A stretch of 64,000 nucleotides of DNA from Breznakiella homolactica. GTDB taxonomy: Bacteria > Spirochaetota > Spirochaetia > Treponematales > Breznakiellaceae. Under the pieces are notes generated by a model. That model ran no database searches. It was given only the letters and a program-made list of their open reading frames with translations, and was not told the origin of the DNA. A program made the position numbers and the translations under genes. Within the stretch, counting starts at the first letter, position 1. The number at the start of each line of letters is the position of its first letter. Positions 1 through 8,873 of the stretch are shown piece by piece. The stretch is taken from assembly GCF_016616095.2 (NCBI RefSeq), contig NZ_CP067089.2, positions 3,100,001 through 3,164,000 on the forward strand. Reading direction: 5' to 3'.

Positions 1-11
1 AGTACAGGGAT

Positions 12-863
12 ATGTTTTTTCCCGTGGATATCTGGACCGATGAATACCGTATGTTTGTGGACCATACCATGAACTGCCATTGGCACAGTGAATTTGAGTA
101 CGGCGTCGTTCTTTCCGGGAAGCTTGATTACTATATCGGTGAGACATATATTCCCCTGTCCGCCGGGGACTGCGTATTTATCAATTCCAACGCCATGCAC
201 ATGGCAAAACAGCCCGCGGGCCGCACCGATGCGGTAATGTTTACCATTGTATTTCCTCCCGCTTTGTTCACCGGCACGGCGGGCAGCACTGTGTACGAAA
301 AATATTTCCGGCCGGTGATTGACGCGCAGCTGCAGGGTTTTAAAATATCCGTAAAAAACATTTATGGAAAAAAGATTCTGGATGATCTCCGGGAAACCTA
401 CGGACTGGATAATTCCGGTTTCGGATATGAACTCCGCTGTCTCAGTCTGCTCAGCCGAGTCTGGCACAATACGGTATCGTATATTGCGGCGGAGAATATT
501 CCGTTATCAACGAAGCGTACCAGTCCGCAGTATGAGAAACGGGTAAAGGAAATCCTGTCGTTTATCCATGAACATTATTCCGAGCCGCTGACCATTGATG
601 AAATTGCCCGTGCCGCCGGTATCAGCCGCAGTGAGTGCTTCCGCTGTTTTAAAAAATTCATAAATAAAAAACCCGTCGAGTATATTATTGAATACCGCCT
701 GGCCCAGGCGGCGAAACGGCTGCTCGGCGGTGACGATACCATTACGGAAATCTGCCTGGACTGCGGCTTTTCCAGTCCCAGCTATTTCGGAAAACTTTTC
801 CGGGAAAAATACGGTGTCGCCCCCCTGAAATACCGGAAGAATTTCCGCCGCGTCCCGGCATAG
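12..863 (+). CDS. AraC-family transcriptional regulator
   Basis: This is a DNA-binding regulator of the AraC/XylS family, 283 residues as read. The N-terminal third is a cupin-like sensor with the motif CHWHSEFEYG (about residues 22-31), followed by strands typical of the arabinose-binding fold. The C-terminal hundred residues carry the paired helix-turn-helix, with EPLTIDEIARAAGISRSECF and the family signature GFSSPSYFGKLFREKYGVAP close to the end. The ligand is unknown, but cupin-AraC proteins usually sense a small molecule, often a sugar. The ATG at 12 lies only eleven bases from the window edge and the frame is open upstream, so the true start could be further left. It precedes an outer-membrane protein gene on the same strand; a regulatory link is possible but not shown. 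Confidence 0.85.
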   Translation: MFFPVDIWTDEYRMFVDHTMNCHWHSEFEYGVVLSGKLDYYIGETYIPLSAGDCVFINSNAMHMAKQPAGRTDAVMFTIVFPPALFTGTAGSTVYEKYFRPVIDAQLQGFKISVKNIYGKKILDDLRETYGLDNSGFGYELRCLSLLSRVWHNTVSYIAAENIPLSTKRTSPQYEKRVKEILSFIHEHYSEPLTIDEIARAAGISRSECFRCFKKFINKKPVEYIIEYRLAQAAKRLLGGDDTITEICLDCGFSSPSYFGKLFREKYGVAPLKYRKNFRRVPA

Positions 864-981
864 GCCATATACCGATTAACCGGCGCAACCGCGGCCTGGC
901 TTTGTATATATTGTGAACTTTACCGTGATATAGTAGTAATAAAAGACAAATAATAGTAACACCGGCGGAAGGAGGTCCTTG

Positions 982-1902
982 ATGAAACGTACAGTACTGT
1001 GGGCGGCGGTGCTTCTCTGTGCCGCGGGCCTCAACAATCTGCGGGCGGAAAACGCCGTCGAGAGCTCCACCAGCCTCAATCTGCAGGCGTCCACCCGGCC
1101 GGAGGCGCGGCTCAGCCTGATCCAGGGTTTTACCTTCCCGATCCTGCGGGGGGAAAATCCCCTTTTCGCGGGCAACAACATCGCGGCGTCCGCGACGGCC
1201 GAGATTTCTCCGGTATCGGTCAACGCGGTGGGCCGGGTTTCCCTGACTCCGGTGGCGTTTCTGCAGGTAAACGCCGGCGGCCGGGCCGGCTCAGGGTGGA
1301 ATATGCCCCTGGGGACAGGGATCGGCATTAACCGGCGCACCGGCCAACACGACGCGGAAACAGACGGGTCGGCATTTAACGGCCTCCTCTGGGCGGCCTG
1401 GGCGGGGACAACCCTGCAGTTCGACCTGGCCGCGGTCATACCCGGGGACTGGAACCACGTGGTCGCCATGGCGTACAACGAAATCAATTACCGGGGATAC
1501 AGCGCCGCCGAAAAAGATGAAGCATGGTACTTTGAAAACGACGAAGGCGAAAACATGAACGGATTCACCTTTTACGGCAGCTACGTCCTGGGTTATCAGA
1601 TGCCGATTTTCTTTAATATGGCGGCCTTTATGGCGGAGCTTCACATGTCCTTCTACGACACCCCCGGGCGGGATCTCTGGGGAGACGACCTGCCCCGGTG
1701 GGTTTTTTCCGGTCTCTTCAATTTCAAAATTATAGAAAATCTCGAAGCCGCGCTTATTGTCCAGTTCAGGACCATGCGGAATTTTACCAGCGAAACCGAG
1801 GACTATGAATTCTACCAGGACCGCCGGATGGTTAATTCCGGGAGCAAGTACCATCTGGAATTCTACCGTGTCGCCCTGAATGTAACCTATAAAATCCGGT
1901 AG
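982..1902 (+). CDS. Predicted outer-membrane or secreted beta-rich protein
   Basis: A 306-residue protein with a clear signal peptide (MKRTVLWAAVLLCAAGLNN, cleavage near LRA/EN). The mature part alternates hydrophobic and polar residues, is rich in Gly, Asn and aromatics, and ends in a strand-like segment (RVALNVTYKIR), as in small beta-barrel outer-membrane proteins of treponemes. I cannot name the family. The ATG at 982 is chosen over the TTG one codon earlier because GGAGG at 971-975 is correctly spaced. It stands alone between a regulator and a lipase gene, and its GC-rich codon use differs from the AT-rich genes that follow. Confidence 0.7.
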   Translation: MKRTVLWAAVLLCAAGLNNLRAENAVESSTSLNLQASTRPEARLSLIQGFTFPILRGENPLFAGNNIAASATAEISPVSVNAVGRVSLTPVAFLQVNAGGRAGSGWNMPLGTGIGINRRTGQHDAETDGSAFNGLLWAAWAGTTLQFDLAAVIPGDWNHVVAMAYNEINYRGYSAAEKDEAWYFENDEGENMNGFTFYGSYVLGYQMPIFFNMAAFMAELHMSFYDTPGRDLWGDDLPRWVFSGLFNFKIIENLEAALIVQFRTMRNFTSETEDYEFYQDRRMVNSGSKYHLEFYRVALNVTYKIR

Positions 1903-1991
1903 CGGACGTTCTATGAACGGCAGGCGGTTCGCAAACACGGCGCGGTATCCGGAATTTACGGCGCAACTATTCAGGCTGGAATAAACCGTTT

Positions 1992-2780
1992 ATGGAAAAA
2001 ATTGACTTACAGTATCCATTGGTACTGGTACACGGAATTGTTGCCCATGACAGAGGCGGCATAATTGATTTTTGGGGAAGGATCCCAAAGGTTCTAAAAT
2101 CATACGGAATTGATGTATATTTGGGCAACACGGATTCATGGGGAGATTATGGATCCAACGCAAAATTACTAAAACAAACTATCGATGATATATTGGCGGG
2201 GACCAATAAGCAAAAAGTAAATATTATAGCCCATTCAAAAGGCGGTTTGGATTCGCGGTATTTAATCTGGAAATATAATTTCGGGGAAAAAATAGCGAGC
2301 CTTACAACGATTGGAACGCCCCATCATGGGGTTGATATTGCGGAATTAATAGATAAACAAAAAATTGTTCACAGCAGAATAGCGAAAAAAGCCTTACACG
2401 CATTCGGAAAAATATACGGCGATAAAGACCCCAATTTATATAACGTTAACACCCAATTAACACCAAAATATATGAAAGACTTTAATGAACAGGTCCCTAT
2501 GGATAATAGCGTCTATTATCAAAGTTATTATACAACCATGAGAAATTCTTTTGATGACCTGATGTTTTTTTATTTGCATTTGTTCACAAAAATAAAAAAC
2601 GGAAGCAACGATGGGGTGGTAACCAAAAAGTCAGCGGATTGGGGAGAAAATGTTTTTGAGATAAAAGGCGGCATATCCCACGCGGAAATACTGGATATAA
2701 AGAAAAAGAAAATATCCGGGATTGAAATACCGGAAATATACGTAGATATAGTACAATGTCTCAGTAAAAAGGGATTCTAA
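1992..2780 (+). CDS. Alpha/beta-hydrolase, triacylglycerol lipase-like
   Basis: A 262-residue esterase or lipase of the alpha/beta-hydrolase fold. It opens with the oxyanion-hole segment PLVLVHG, has the nucleophile elbow AHSKGG (Ser82), then TTIGTPHHG, a segment common to bacterial triacylglycerol lipases. Asp207 (in GSNDG) and His230 (in GGISHAEI) complete a plausible catalytic triad. No signal peptide is visible, so it is probably cytoplasmic or exported by another route. Codon use is much more AT-rich than the gene before it, and it opens an AT-rich accessory block that runs to about 10 kb. Substrate specificity cannot be read from the sequence. Confidence 0.8.
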   Translation: MEKIDLQYPLVLVHGIVAHDRGGIIDFWGRIPKVLKSYGIDVYLGNTDSWGDYGSNAKLLKQTIDDILAGTNKQKVNIIAHSKGGLDSRYLIWKYNFGEKIASLTTIGTPHHGVDIAELIDKQKIVHSRIAKKALHAFGKIYGDKDPNLYNVNTQLTPKYMKDFNEQVPMDNSVYYQSYYTTMRNSFDDLMFFYLHLFTKIKNGSNDGVVTKKSADWGENVFEIKGGISHAEILDIKKKKISGIEIPEIYVDIVQCLSKKGF

Positions 2781-2842
2781 AATAGTTGAATATGTATTAA
2801 ATAAATGTTAACCGCTGCGCAACGAGCCGCTGGATATAAAAA

Positions 2843-3538
2843 CTACATCCGCTGACTTTCGTCTATTTCATTAAGTAATTCTTCACATAAACCATAATCA
2901 GATAAAAACCGTAATTTATTCCGCTCGGATAGAAAATACTGGTAATACTTATAATAATTACCGGTAAAGTATTTATTCCAATATGTTTCCTGTTTTTCCT
3001 TAATAAGAATTTTCTCACAGGATAAAAGCACCAGAAAATTGCAGTCAGGATATGATTTTGTTTTAAAATAATTAAACGCTATTTCAACAGCATTACTTTC
3101 CCATTCAATTATTTCTTTATATAAATAATTCGCGCCAATACTCGTAAAGGTTTTGCATTTTTTTATATGGCCGCTGCTTGGATTTACTTTATTAACGGAA
3201 AAATGTTTTACACCCATTGCCCGGATTACTACGGGGAATTTGAGTCTGTTCTGGTTTATTTTTATATCTTTCTTTTTTATTAATGCCAGCGCAAAATGCA
3301 GCGCCGCGTAATCATTTAAGTAAATGATTACATCATTTTTAGTTCTTCTCTGGGATAATATCTCACTGTCATGTAAATGTCCGAAAAAATACTTATTCGC
3401 TGTTCCCATTCTATTTCTTAAAATGTCTTTCTTTTTATTATACTCATCACATACTGATGGATCGGCGGTCATATCCGTGAATTGTTCGATAAGAGTTGGA
3501 GCGATATCCTTGATGTTATCCTTTCTGTCAATCTTCAT
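2843..3538 (-). CDS. Hypothetical protein
   Basis: A 231-residue, Lys-, Asn- and Tyr-rich protein with no signal peptide and no membrane segment. I do not recognise a family. The C-terminal half has several aromatic helices (TYWNKYFTGNYYKYYQYF) and an acidic tail. No strong Shine-Dalgarno is seen before the ATG at 3538. It lies 34 bases downstream of the SRPBCC gene on the same strand and shares the AT-rich composition of the block, so it may be co-transcribed. Function unknown. Confidence 0.6.
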   Translation of the reverse strand: MKIDRKDNIKDIAPTLIEQFTDMTADPSVCDEYNKKKDILRNRMGTANKYFFGHLHDSEILSQRRTKNDVIIYLNDYAALHFALALIKKKDIKINQNRLKFPVVIRAMGVKHFSVNKVNPSSGHIKKCKTFTSIGANYLYKEIIEWESNAVEIAFNYFKTKSYPDCNFLVLLSCEKILIKEKQETYWNKYFTGNYYKYYQYFLSERNKLRFLSDYGLCEELLNEIDESQRM

Positions 3539-3572
3539 AATCGTTCTTTGCTATTCTTTCCAGCGCAATAGG

Positions 3573-3968
3573 TTATTTCTTTTCCACCGCCGTTTTAAAT
3601 TTATGCAGCGCTTCCTGAAAGGCTTTCCGGGTCGCGGTTCCTCCGTCGGAAAAGGACGCGCCGCCTTTTGTTTCCTGGGCGATTTGAAATTCCAAACCCG
3701 AGGCGAAGGTATCCGTCAGTTTAAAACTGATAGCCTCAAATTTACTTTCCAGGGTAATAAAGCTTTTTCGTGAATCCGCCACGAACCCTGTCACCTTGCT
3801 TTGCGACCCGTTTTCCCACTTAACATATCCGGGAAAAAACCGGCCGGGATACAGCCATTTTGCTTTTTTTATTTTACTCCACCACTGTTCCCAGTTCTGG
3901 GGATTCAGTAAAAAAGTCCACGCAGTCTCCATGGATACATCAAGATTAATTTCCTGGTACACAGTCAT
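3573..3968 (-). CDS. SRPBCC (START-like) domain protein
   Basis: A 131-residue cytoplasmic protein with the helix-grip pattern of the SRPBCC superfamily: an N-terminal strand (MTVYQEINLDVSMETAWTFL), the characteristic NPQNWEQWWSKI helix, and a long C-terminal helix (TATRKAFQEALHKFKTAV). Small stand-alone members bind hydrophobic ligands or act as cyclase/Aha1-like proteins; no ligand can be assigned. GGAGG precedes the ATG at 3968 with good spacing. Neighbours on the same strand are a methyltransferase upstream and a hypothetical protein downstream. Confidence 0.75.
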   Translation of the reverse strand: MTVYQEINLDVSMETAWTFLLNPQNWEQWWSKIKKAKWLYPGRFFPGYVKWENGSQSKVTGFVADSRKSFITLESKFEAISFKLTDTFASGLEFQIAQETKGGASFSDGGTATRKAFQEALHKFKTAVEKK

Positions 3969-4024
3969 ACTTGCCTCCGGTAACAGCTTTAATTATACCA
4001 TGCCAAAACGAATTCCGGGTCTTA

Positions 4025-4819
4025 TTATCTTTTTATTAATCTTGCCCTTAAACTGAAAGTAAACGGCAGCTTGCTGTCAAAAAACGGATAATGGTAATAC
4101 CCATTACCGCAGTTTTCCATTTCACCGGTATTAAAAAACAAACAGTCATACTCATTGAAGTTTTCTATGGTTAATCCGGCGCCGGCCAGCGGATTTATTA
4201 TATCACTGATTTTGTACATCCATTCATAGGTAACCGCTTTCTTTTCATCAGACGCATATCCGCCAATTGTATCAAAACAATCAGGCTCCCGGACAAAATA
4301 CGGATATTTTATCTCCAGTTTATTATCCTTGAGCTTTTCTTCATCAAAGGTTAAAAAGAAAGGGTGCGAATCCAGCAGATATAATTCACCGTTTTCATTG
4401 AGCAGATGCTTTACTGTTTCGGCCCATTTATTCAAATCGGGAAGCCAAATCAGCACGCCTTCCGTTGTGAATACCATATCATATTTTTTATTGTGGTTTT
4501 CTTTTAATTCCATAATATCCGATTCAAAGAAATCAATATTTTTAATACCTAATTCCTCTGCCATCTTTTTTGCGTAATATATATTTTCCGGGACTAAATC
4601 CACTCCGGTAACTATTGCTCCTTTCCGGGCCAATGAGATACTGTCAGCTCCGGTATTGCATTGAAGATGGATTATTGTTTTTCCCGATATATCTCCCAGT
4701 TCTTTTTCAACAACACTGCTTAACAGAGACTCATTTTCCATTAACACTTTTTTAAAATGTTCATAATGGTCTTTTGATAATAATCCCCAGGCGGTTTTAT
4801 TTGACTCAATTTCTTTCAT
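4025..4819 (-). CDS. Class I SAM-dependent methyltransferase
   Basis: A 264-residue methyltransferase. Motif I is IIHLQCNTGADS, followed by an acidic residue at the end of strand 2 (VTGVDLVPENI) for the ribose of S-adenosylmethionine, and a post-motif region KYDMVFTTEGVLIWLPDLNKW typical of Methyltransf_25/11 proteins. The acceptor is unknown. Its ATG overlaps the stop of the upstream SH3-domain gene by four bases (ATGA), and that gene follows the MFS gene by three bases, so MFS, SH3 protein and methyltransferase look like one operon. Confidence 0.85.
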   Translation of the reverse strand: MKEIESNKTAWGLLSKDHYEHFKKVLMENESLLSSVVEKELGDISGKTIIHLQCNTGADSISLARKGAIVTGVDLVPENIYYAKKMAEELGIKNIDFFESDIMELKENHNKKYDMVFTTEGVLIWLPDLNKWAETVKHLLNENGELYLLDSHPFFLTFDEEKLKDNKLEIKYPYFVREPDCFDTIGGYASDEKKAVTYEWMYKISDIINPLAGAGLTIENFNEYDCLFFNTGEMENCGNGYYHYPFFDSKLPFTFSLRARLIKR

Positions 4820-5505
4820 TCGGTATCACTCCTTTCTGCATAGGGATTAAGATTTATTACCTCTAAGGTACTTTGTTTTCTATCTTTAAAAACTATTTCC
4901 CCATCCATGGTAATTTGTAAAACAACGTCAATAATACTATTATGTTTCTCAAAAAAGCTTAAAAAAATGTTAACTGAATTATTTTCTTCTTCAAAATCAC
5001 AATCAGTATACCAATAATCTATAGATGGATTCTCAATAAGACTTTCAAAGCATATTCTCCGTTTATTTATATAAATAACAATATCCTTATCTATTCTTAA
5101 ATAGTTTCTTGATTCCGAGTTTGCAATTCGATATTGAAAATAATCTACGATACCATTTTTATCTATATCATACAGAACTGTTTTTACAGCTATTCCCCCG
5201 CCCCAGATATACCCTGTTATCTGGTTATACTTTATCCTGTACCAGCAAGATCTCACTCCATCAAATGTTTGAGTATTATGAACATCTTCTAATAGAGATA
5301 TTTCATCATGCATTGCTAACGTCAGTAATACCTGAGAATCAATATCCGGATTAGAATAAACTTTTACATTGTCTTCTATTAAAAAATAATTTCCGGGTTT
5401 AAATGAAAAGTTCAAATGAATATTTTCAATTTCATTCAGGTCCTGCCCAAAAATATTTGAACATATTAAAATAGAGAACAGTACCATAAACAGGTTTGTG
5501 CGCAA
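4816..5505 (-). CDS. Secreted SH3-like domain protein
   Basis: A 229-residue exported protein with a signal peptide (MRTNLFMVLFSILICSNIFG, cleavage before QDL). Residues around 45-100 have the bacterial SH3 pattern (IEDNVKVYSNPDIDSQVLL ... WYRIKYNQITGYIWG), followed by an acidic calcium-loop-like stretch (DIDKNGIVDYFQ). SH3b domains commonly bind cell-wall peptides, but here no enzyme domain is attached. The start is a TTG at 5505; GGAG lies nine bases ahead, inside the end of the MFS gene. An ATG six codons later would shorten the signal peptide. Confidence 0.65.
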   Translation of the reverse strand: MRTNLFMVLFSILICSNIFGQDLNEIENIHLNFSFKPGNYFLIEDNVKVYSNPDIDSQVLLTLAMHDEISLLEDVHNTQTFDGVRSCWYRIKYNQITGYIWGGGIAVKTVLYDIDKNGIVDYFQYRIANSESRNYLRIDKDIVIYINKRRICFESLIENPSIDYWYTDCDFEEENNSVNIFLSFFEKHNSIIDVVLQITMDGEIVFKDRKQSTLEVINLNPYAERSDTE

Positions 5506-5508
5506 AAT

Positions 5509-6684
5509 CTATATCTCCGCATTCTTAATCTTTTTCGTGATAATTAATCCGCTGACTGCTCCTAATATACTAAGCAGCATTACAATAATTATTATGCTGT
5601 TTTTTCCATATACTAAAAAATACGAAAACACAGGCGGACCCAATGTTGAGCCAAGATTCCCCAGCTGAGCAACAACCCCGTTCGCGTTTGTCTGCTCTTC
5701 TGCTGATAACGATATTTTCGGTATTAATGAAAATACCGATCCCTGGATTATTCCGGAAAATAAAATCAATATCATGGACGCAGCGATAAACAATATATTG
5801 TTATTGAAGGATAATTTAATTACACAAATTAACAGCAGCAGGGATATATACGCAAACACACTCAGCTTCGAAGGCGAAACAAAATACTGCGACACGATTC
5901 CCGCAGCCATTGTACCGCCAATGCTAATTAGCGGCAGGATAATCAATAGCATGCTTTTTGTTTTCTCGTCTCCGGACAATCCGGGCAGAAAGGTAAACAA
6001 CGCGATAAACATAAAAGTATGAAAGAAAAAGATTATCCCCGGAGAAACGGTTCTCCAGTTTGAATATACTTTTTTGTGAGCAGTTATAAATGATACTTTG
6101 TTATCTTCAGTATGCGGAATATGTATTTTCCGTATGGTAAAGAACAGGATTACAAAAATACTTATCATTATTATGGCATGGGCCAAAAACAATCCCGAAA
6201 TGGAAAATAATTCCATGATTGGTTTTCCGGCCCATGCGGTAACCGAAAACGCGACACCAAAAAAACTGCTCCATAATCCCATAACAAGTGAATGGTGCTT
6301 TTCCGAGCTTAAAAATATTATGATCGCCGGAGCCGTAACTATGATACCTAAATGAGAGATACCTTCCATTATTCTGGAGATGAACAATACCGGAAAAGCC
6401 GGATTTGACGCCTGAATAAGAGAAATAACCGCGCCTAATAATAAGCTGATTAATAAGATTTTATTTTGTCCGATTTTCGGGACGTATATACTAACCGTTA
6501 TTCCAAAAACCAAACCAATTAAACCAACAATAGATAATGACAGGCCAATCCAGAAAGGATTTACGGTATATTGGTTTTTGAGTGAATCAAAAGCAAAAGA
6601 GAATTTTGCAAACTGCATAGCAGCCGCAATTCCGGCAAACCATAATACAATAACTAAAAACCAATTTGTTTTTGCCTTATCCAT
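5509..6684 (-). CDS. MFS transporter
   Basis: A 391-residue inner-membrane permease of the major facilitator superfamily with about twelve hydrophobic segments. The loop between segments 2 and 3 and the segment FPVLFISRIMEGISHLGIIVTAPAIII resemble the conserved GhxxGxG/motif-C region of drug and small-molecule exporters of the CynX/NimT or Bcr type. AAAGGA precedes the ATG at 6684. It is the first gene of a tight set with the SH3 protein and the methyltransferase. The substrate cannot be inferred; export of a methylated small molecule would fit the neighbours but is speculation. Confidence 0.85.
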   Translation of the reverse strand: MDKAKTNWFLVIVLWFAGIAAAMQFAKFSFAFDSLKNQYTVNPFWIGLSLSIVGLIGLVFGITVSIYVPKIGQNKILLISLLLGAVISLIQASNPAFPVLFISRIMEGISHLGIIVTAPAIIIFLSSEKHHSLVMGLWSSFFGVAFSVTAWAGKPIMELFSISGLFLAHAIIMISIFVILFFTIRKIHIPHTEDNKVSFITAHKKVYSNWRTVSPGIIFFFHTFMFIALFTFLPGLSGDEKTKSMLLIILPLISIGGTMAAGIVSQYFVSPSKLSVFAYISLLLLICVIKLSFNNNILFIAASMILILFSGIIQGSVFSLIPKISLSAEEQTNANGVVAQLGNLGSTLGPPVFSYFLVYGKNSIIIIVMLLSILGAVSGLIITKKIKNAEI

Positions 6685-6732
6685 TTTTTCCTTTTTTCAG
6701 CATGTGAATACACGATTATATCCAAATGTGCC

Positions 6733-6756
6733 GCATTGCCGCCCCAATGGCAATGC
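6733..6756. other. Short hairpin upstream of the MFS gene
   Basis: A perfect 8-base inverted repeat, GCATTGCC and GGCAATGC, with an 8-base loop lies between the MFS gene and the upstream lipoprotein gene. There is no T-run, so it is more likely an operator or mRNA-stability element than an intrinsic terminator. Confidence 0.35.
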
Positions 6757-6851
6757 AGTTGAACGGCTGTCCTTAGGTAAAATAAACCAAAGCCGTCATC
6801 GGCGCAGCGCATGACATCAGTTTCTTTTTGACGAAACTTCCCTTTGGATAA

Positions 6852-7472
6852 TTACATAAATGAATATTTTGTATATTCTGTATCAATTTCTTCCGGGAAA
6901 ATATAGTTAACCTGTATTATCCTGAAACGTTTATCTTCTAATTCTATAAACTCACCTACTTTCTTATATTGCGTCATACCCGTTTTTCTTATTTCGGTAT
7001 AATCAAAATCATCTGCCAAATTTTCTAATTTAATTTCATTATATAATGATACCGCCTGATAAATATCATTTTTGTAAATAAATCTGGTGGTATAAAAACC
7101 TTCAAAATCATTATACGGTTCTATATAAAATATTTCTTCCAAGGAATCTATTTCTTTATTGGGTCCGATGGGGGTACGGAAAAAATAAAAGACTATTCGT
7201 TTTTTAGTTTCACTATACAATATTTTATAATTTACTTCACAGTTTTCATAATAATCATATTGATAGTGAATAACAGAGATTCCGGTTATTTTTCCGTATG
7301 GGTATATTTTATCTTTGGTTCCCGTTAAATCAATATTGCCATTTGTCGTGGATATTCTTGTCTCAACTTTTTTTAGCATATCTCTATTTTGCTGGTAAAT
7401 TTCCACAGTAGTATAATCTTTGCCGCAGGACACAAAAATAGTAATACACAAAAGATATAGTATGTTTTTCAT
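6852..7472 (-). CDS. Hypothetical lipoprotein
   Basis: A 206-residue predicted lipoprotein: MKNILYLLCITIFVSC ends in a lipobox (FVSC, Cys16). The mature part is beta-rich, with many Tyr, Lys and Glu, and no family I recognise. It lies in the AT-rich block between a 437-residue exported protein and the MFS operon, all on the minus strand. Only a weak ribosome site (AAAGGACG) is seen eleven or so bases before the ATG. Confidence 0.65.
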   Translation of the reverse strand: MKNILYLLCITIFVSCGKDYTTVEIYQQNRDMLKKVETRISTTNGNIDLTGTKDKIYPYGKITGISVIHYQYDYYENCEVNYKILYSETKKRIVFYFFRTPIGPNKEIDSLEEIFYIEPYNDFEGFYTTRFIYKNDIYQAVSLYNEIKLENLADDFDYTEIRKTGMTQYKKVGEFIELEDKRFRIIQVNYIFPEEIDTEYTKYSFM

Positions 7473-7511
7473 TTACTAAGTTTTCGTCCTTTTACTATAA
7501 TTTATATCTCT

Positions 7512-8825
7512 CTAATCGAGAATTTTTCCGCTAGGTGATATAACGGCGGCTGTCCCTTGATGGCCATACCACTCCCATGTCTGAAATTCCGATGCATTCC
7601 AGAAGAGAACCGTATCACCTATAAAATGCCATAGAATTGTTCTGCCGTCAGGAAGCAGGATACATCTTGAGTATTTTCTGCCTGGTTCCATAATAACTAA
7701 AAAACACGCTTCGTCTAATTGGCTTCTAACTTCATTAACTAAGTCGGTTTTACCATGTTCCACCAAATCGTCAATAAACTTCCCCTGAACGTAATTGCTC
7801 ATGGATTTATCATTTACAAAGCGTATCTCGATTGTATTCTCGGAATTATCAATGATTTTTATAAGCCACGGAGTATCCAGAACTCTAGCAATTAATCCAT
7901 CAATTTTACTGTAAAATGGAAGCAGACTCCCAAGAGTTTCGTTTTCATAGGCTATATCAAGTCCGACAAATAAATTTTCAAAGGTTCCTTTGGGAATTAA
8001 TTCCGCGTCCCAGACAGATTCAGTATTTAAATCAATTGAACCAAGATGCCTAAAGGCAGACTTTTTGAGGAAAAAAATTTCCTCAATTTGCGAAATTGTA
8101 TCGCCGATTTTGCCGCGGGTCCCCAGCATAGACAACTCATCCTTGATTATCCATTCAGTTCCTTGTGCAATAAAAGATATTATATCCAGCCCGGAAACCC
8201 TTTTCTTATTGGGAAAATCTTCAGGAAGAAGAGCGGAAACCGCGGTGCTTATTTGAGCGTTATAGGTTTGCGCGGTTTTCCCGGAATGACTGATGTACCA
8301 TGGAAGCATAAACGGCAACTGCGATTCTGATTGTATAGTTATGGTTTCGCCGTTTTTGAAGAATATTTGAATTTGGAAGTATGGATAATCATCAGTCCAA
8401 TGTATACGGTCAGGTAAATACTGTTCACTCAGAAGCCTATATGTTGTTTGCATATTACAGACTGTGTTTATAAATAATTCTTTCTGGTTTTCATCCCACC
8501 GTGATTTATCGTCCGCCCAGATAGCAGCGTTTGTATTTAACCAATCCTGGTCTATTCCAAAATTCTGGAGTTCAATGGCAGAAAATGCGGGATCTTCAAT
8601 CACGGAAAGAAAATGTATCAGCAATTCCATAAACTCAGAACTTGCGGTTTGATTATTTATACACAAAGTATTATTAACCGTATTTATAATCAGTTTACTT
8701 TGGGTATATCCCCATCCGGACCGGGACGATTTAATAGTAATTTTATCAACGGCTTCTATATTAAATGCTCCGGCAAACGTTGCTGTTATAAAACATAAAA
8801 ACAGAATACTGTATAATTTCTTCAA
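7512..8825 (-). CDS. Hypothetical exported protein
   Basis: A 437-residue protein of unknown function with an N-terminal signal peptide (LKKLYSILFLCFITATFAGA, cleavage near AGA/FN). The frame extends 11 codons further to an ATG at 8858, but the TTG at 8825 is preceded at seven bases by AGAGG and begins exactly at the signal peptide, so I choose it. The mature protein alternates short strands and helices, with Trp and Asn rich stretches; no domain is recognised. It is followed 39 bases later by the 206-residue lipoprotein gene. Confidence 0.65.
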   Translation of the reverse strand: MKKLYSILFLCFITATFAGAFNIEAVDKITIKSSRSGWGYTQSKLIINTVNNTLCINNQTASSEFMELLIHFLSVIEDPAFSAIELQNFGIDQDWLNTNAAIWADDKSRWDENQKELFINTVCNMQTTYRLLSEQYLPDRIHWTDDYPYFQIQIFFKNGETITIQSESQLPFMLPWYISHSGKTAQTYNAQISTAVSALLPEDFPNKKRVSGLDIISFIAQGTEWIIKDELSMLGTRGKIGDTISQIEEIFFLKKSAFRHLGSIDLNTESVWDAELIPKGTFENLFVGLDIAYENETLGSLLPFYSKIDGLIARVLDTPWLIKIIDNSENTIEIRFVNDKSMSNYVQGKFIDDLVEHGKTDLVNEVRSQLDEACFLVIMEPGRKYSRCILLPDGRTILWHFIGDTVLFWNASEFQTWEWYGHQGTAAVISPSGKILD

Positions 8826-8873
8826 ACTACATTCCTCTGATCTGCCAATAAGATGCAATCAGGCGAAGCACCG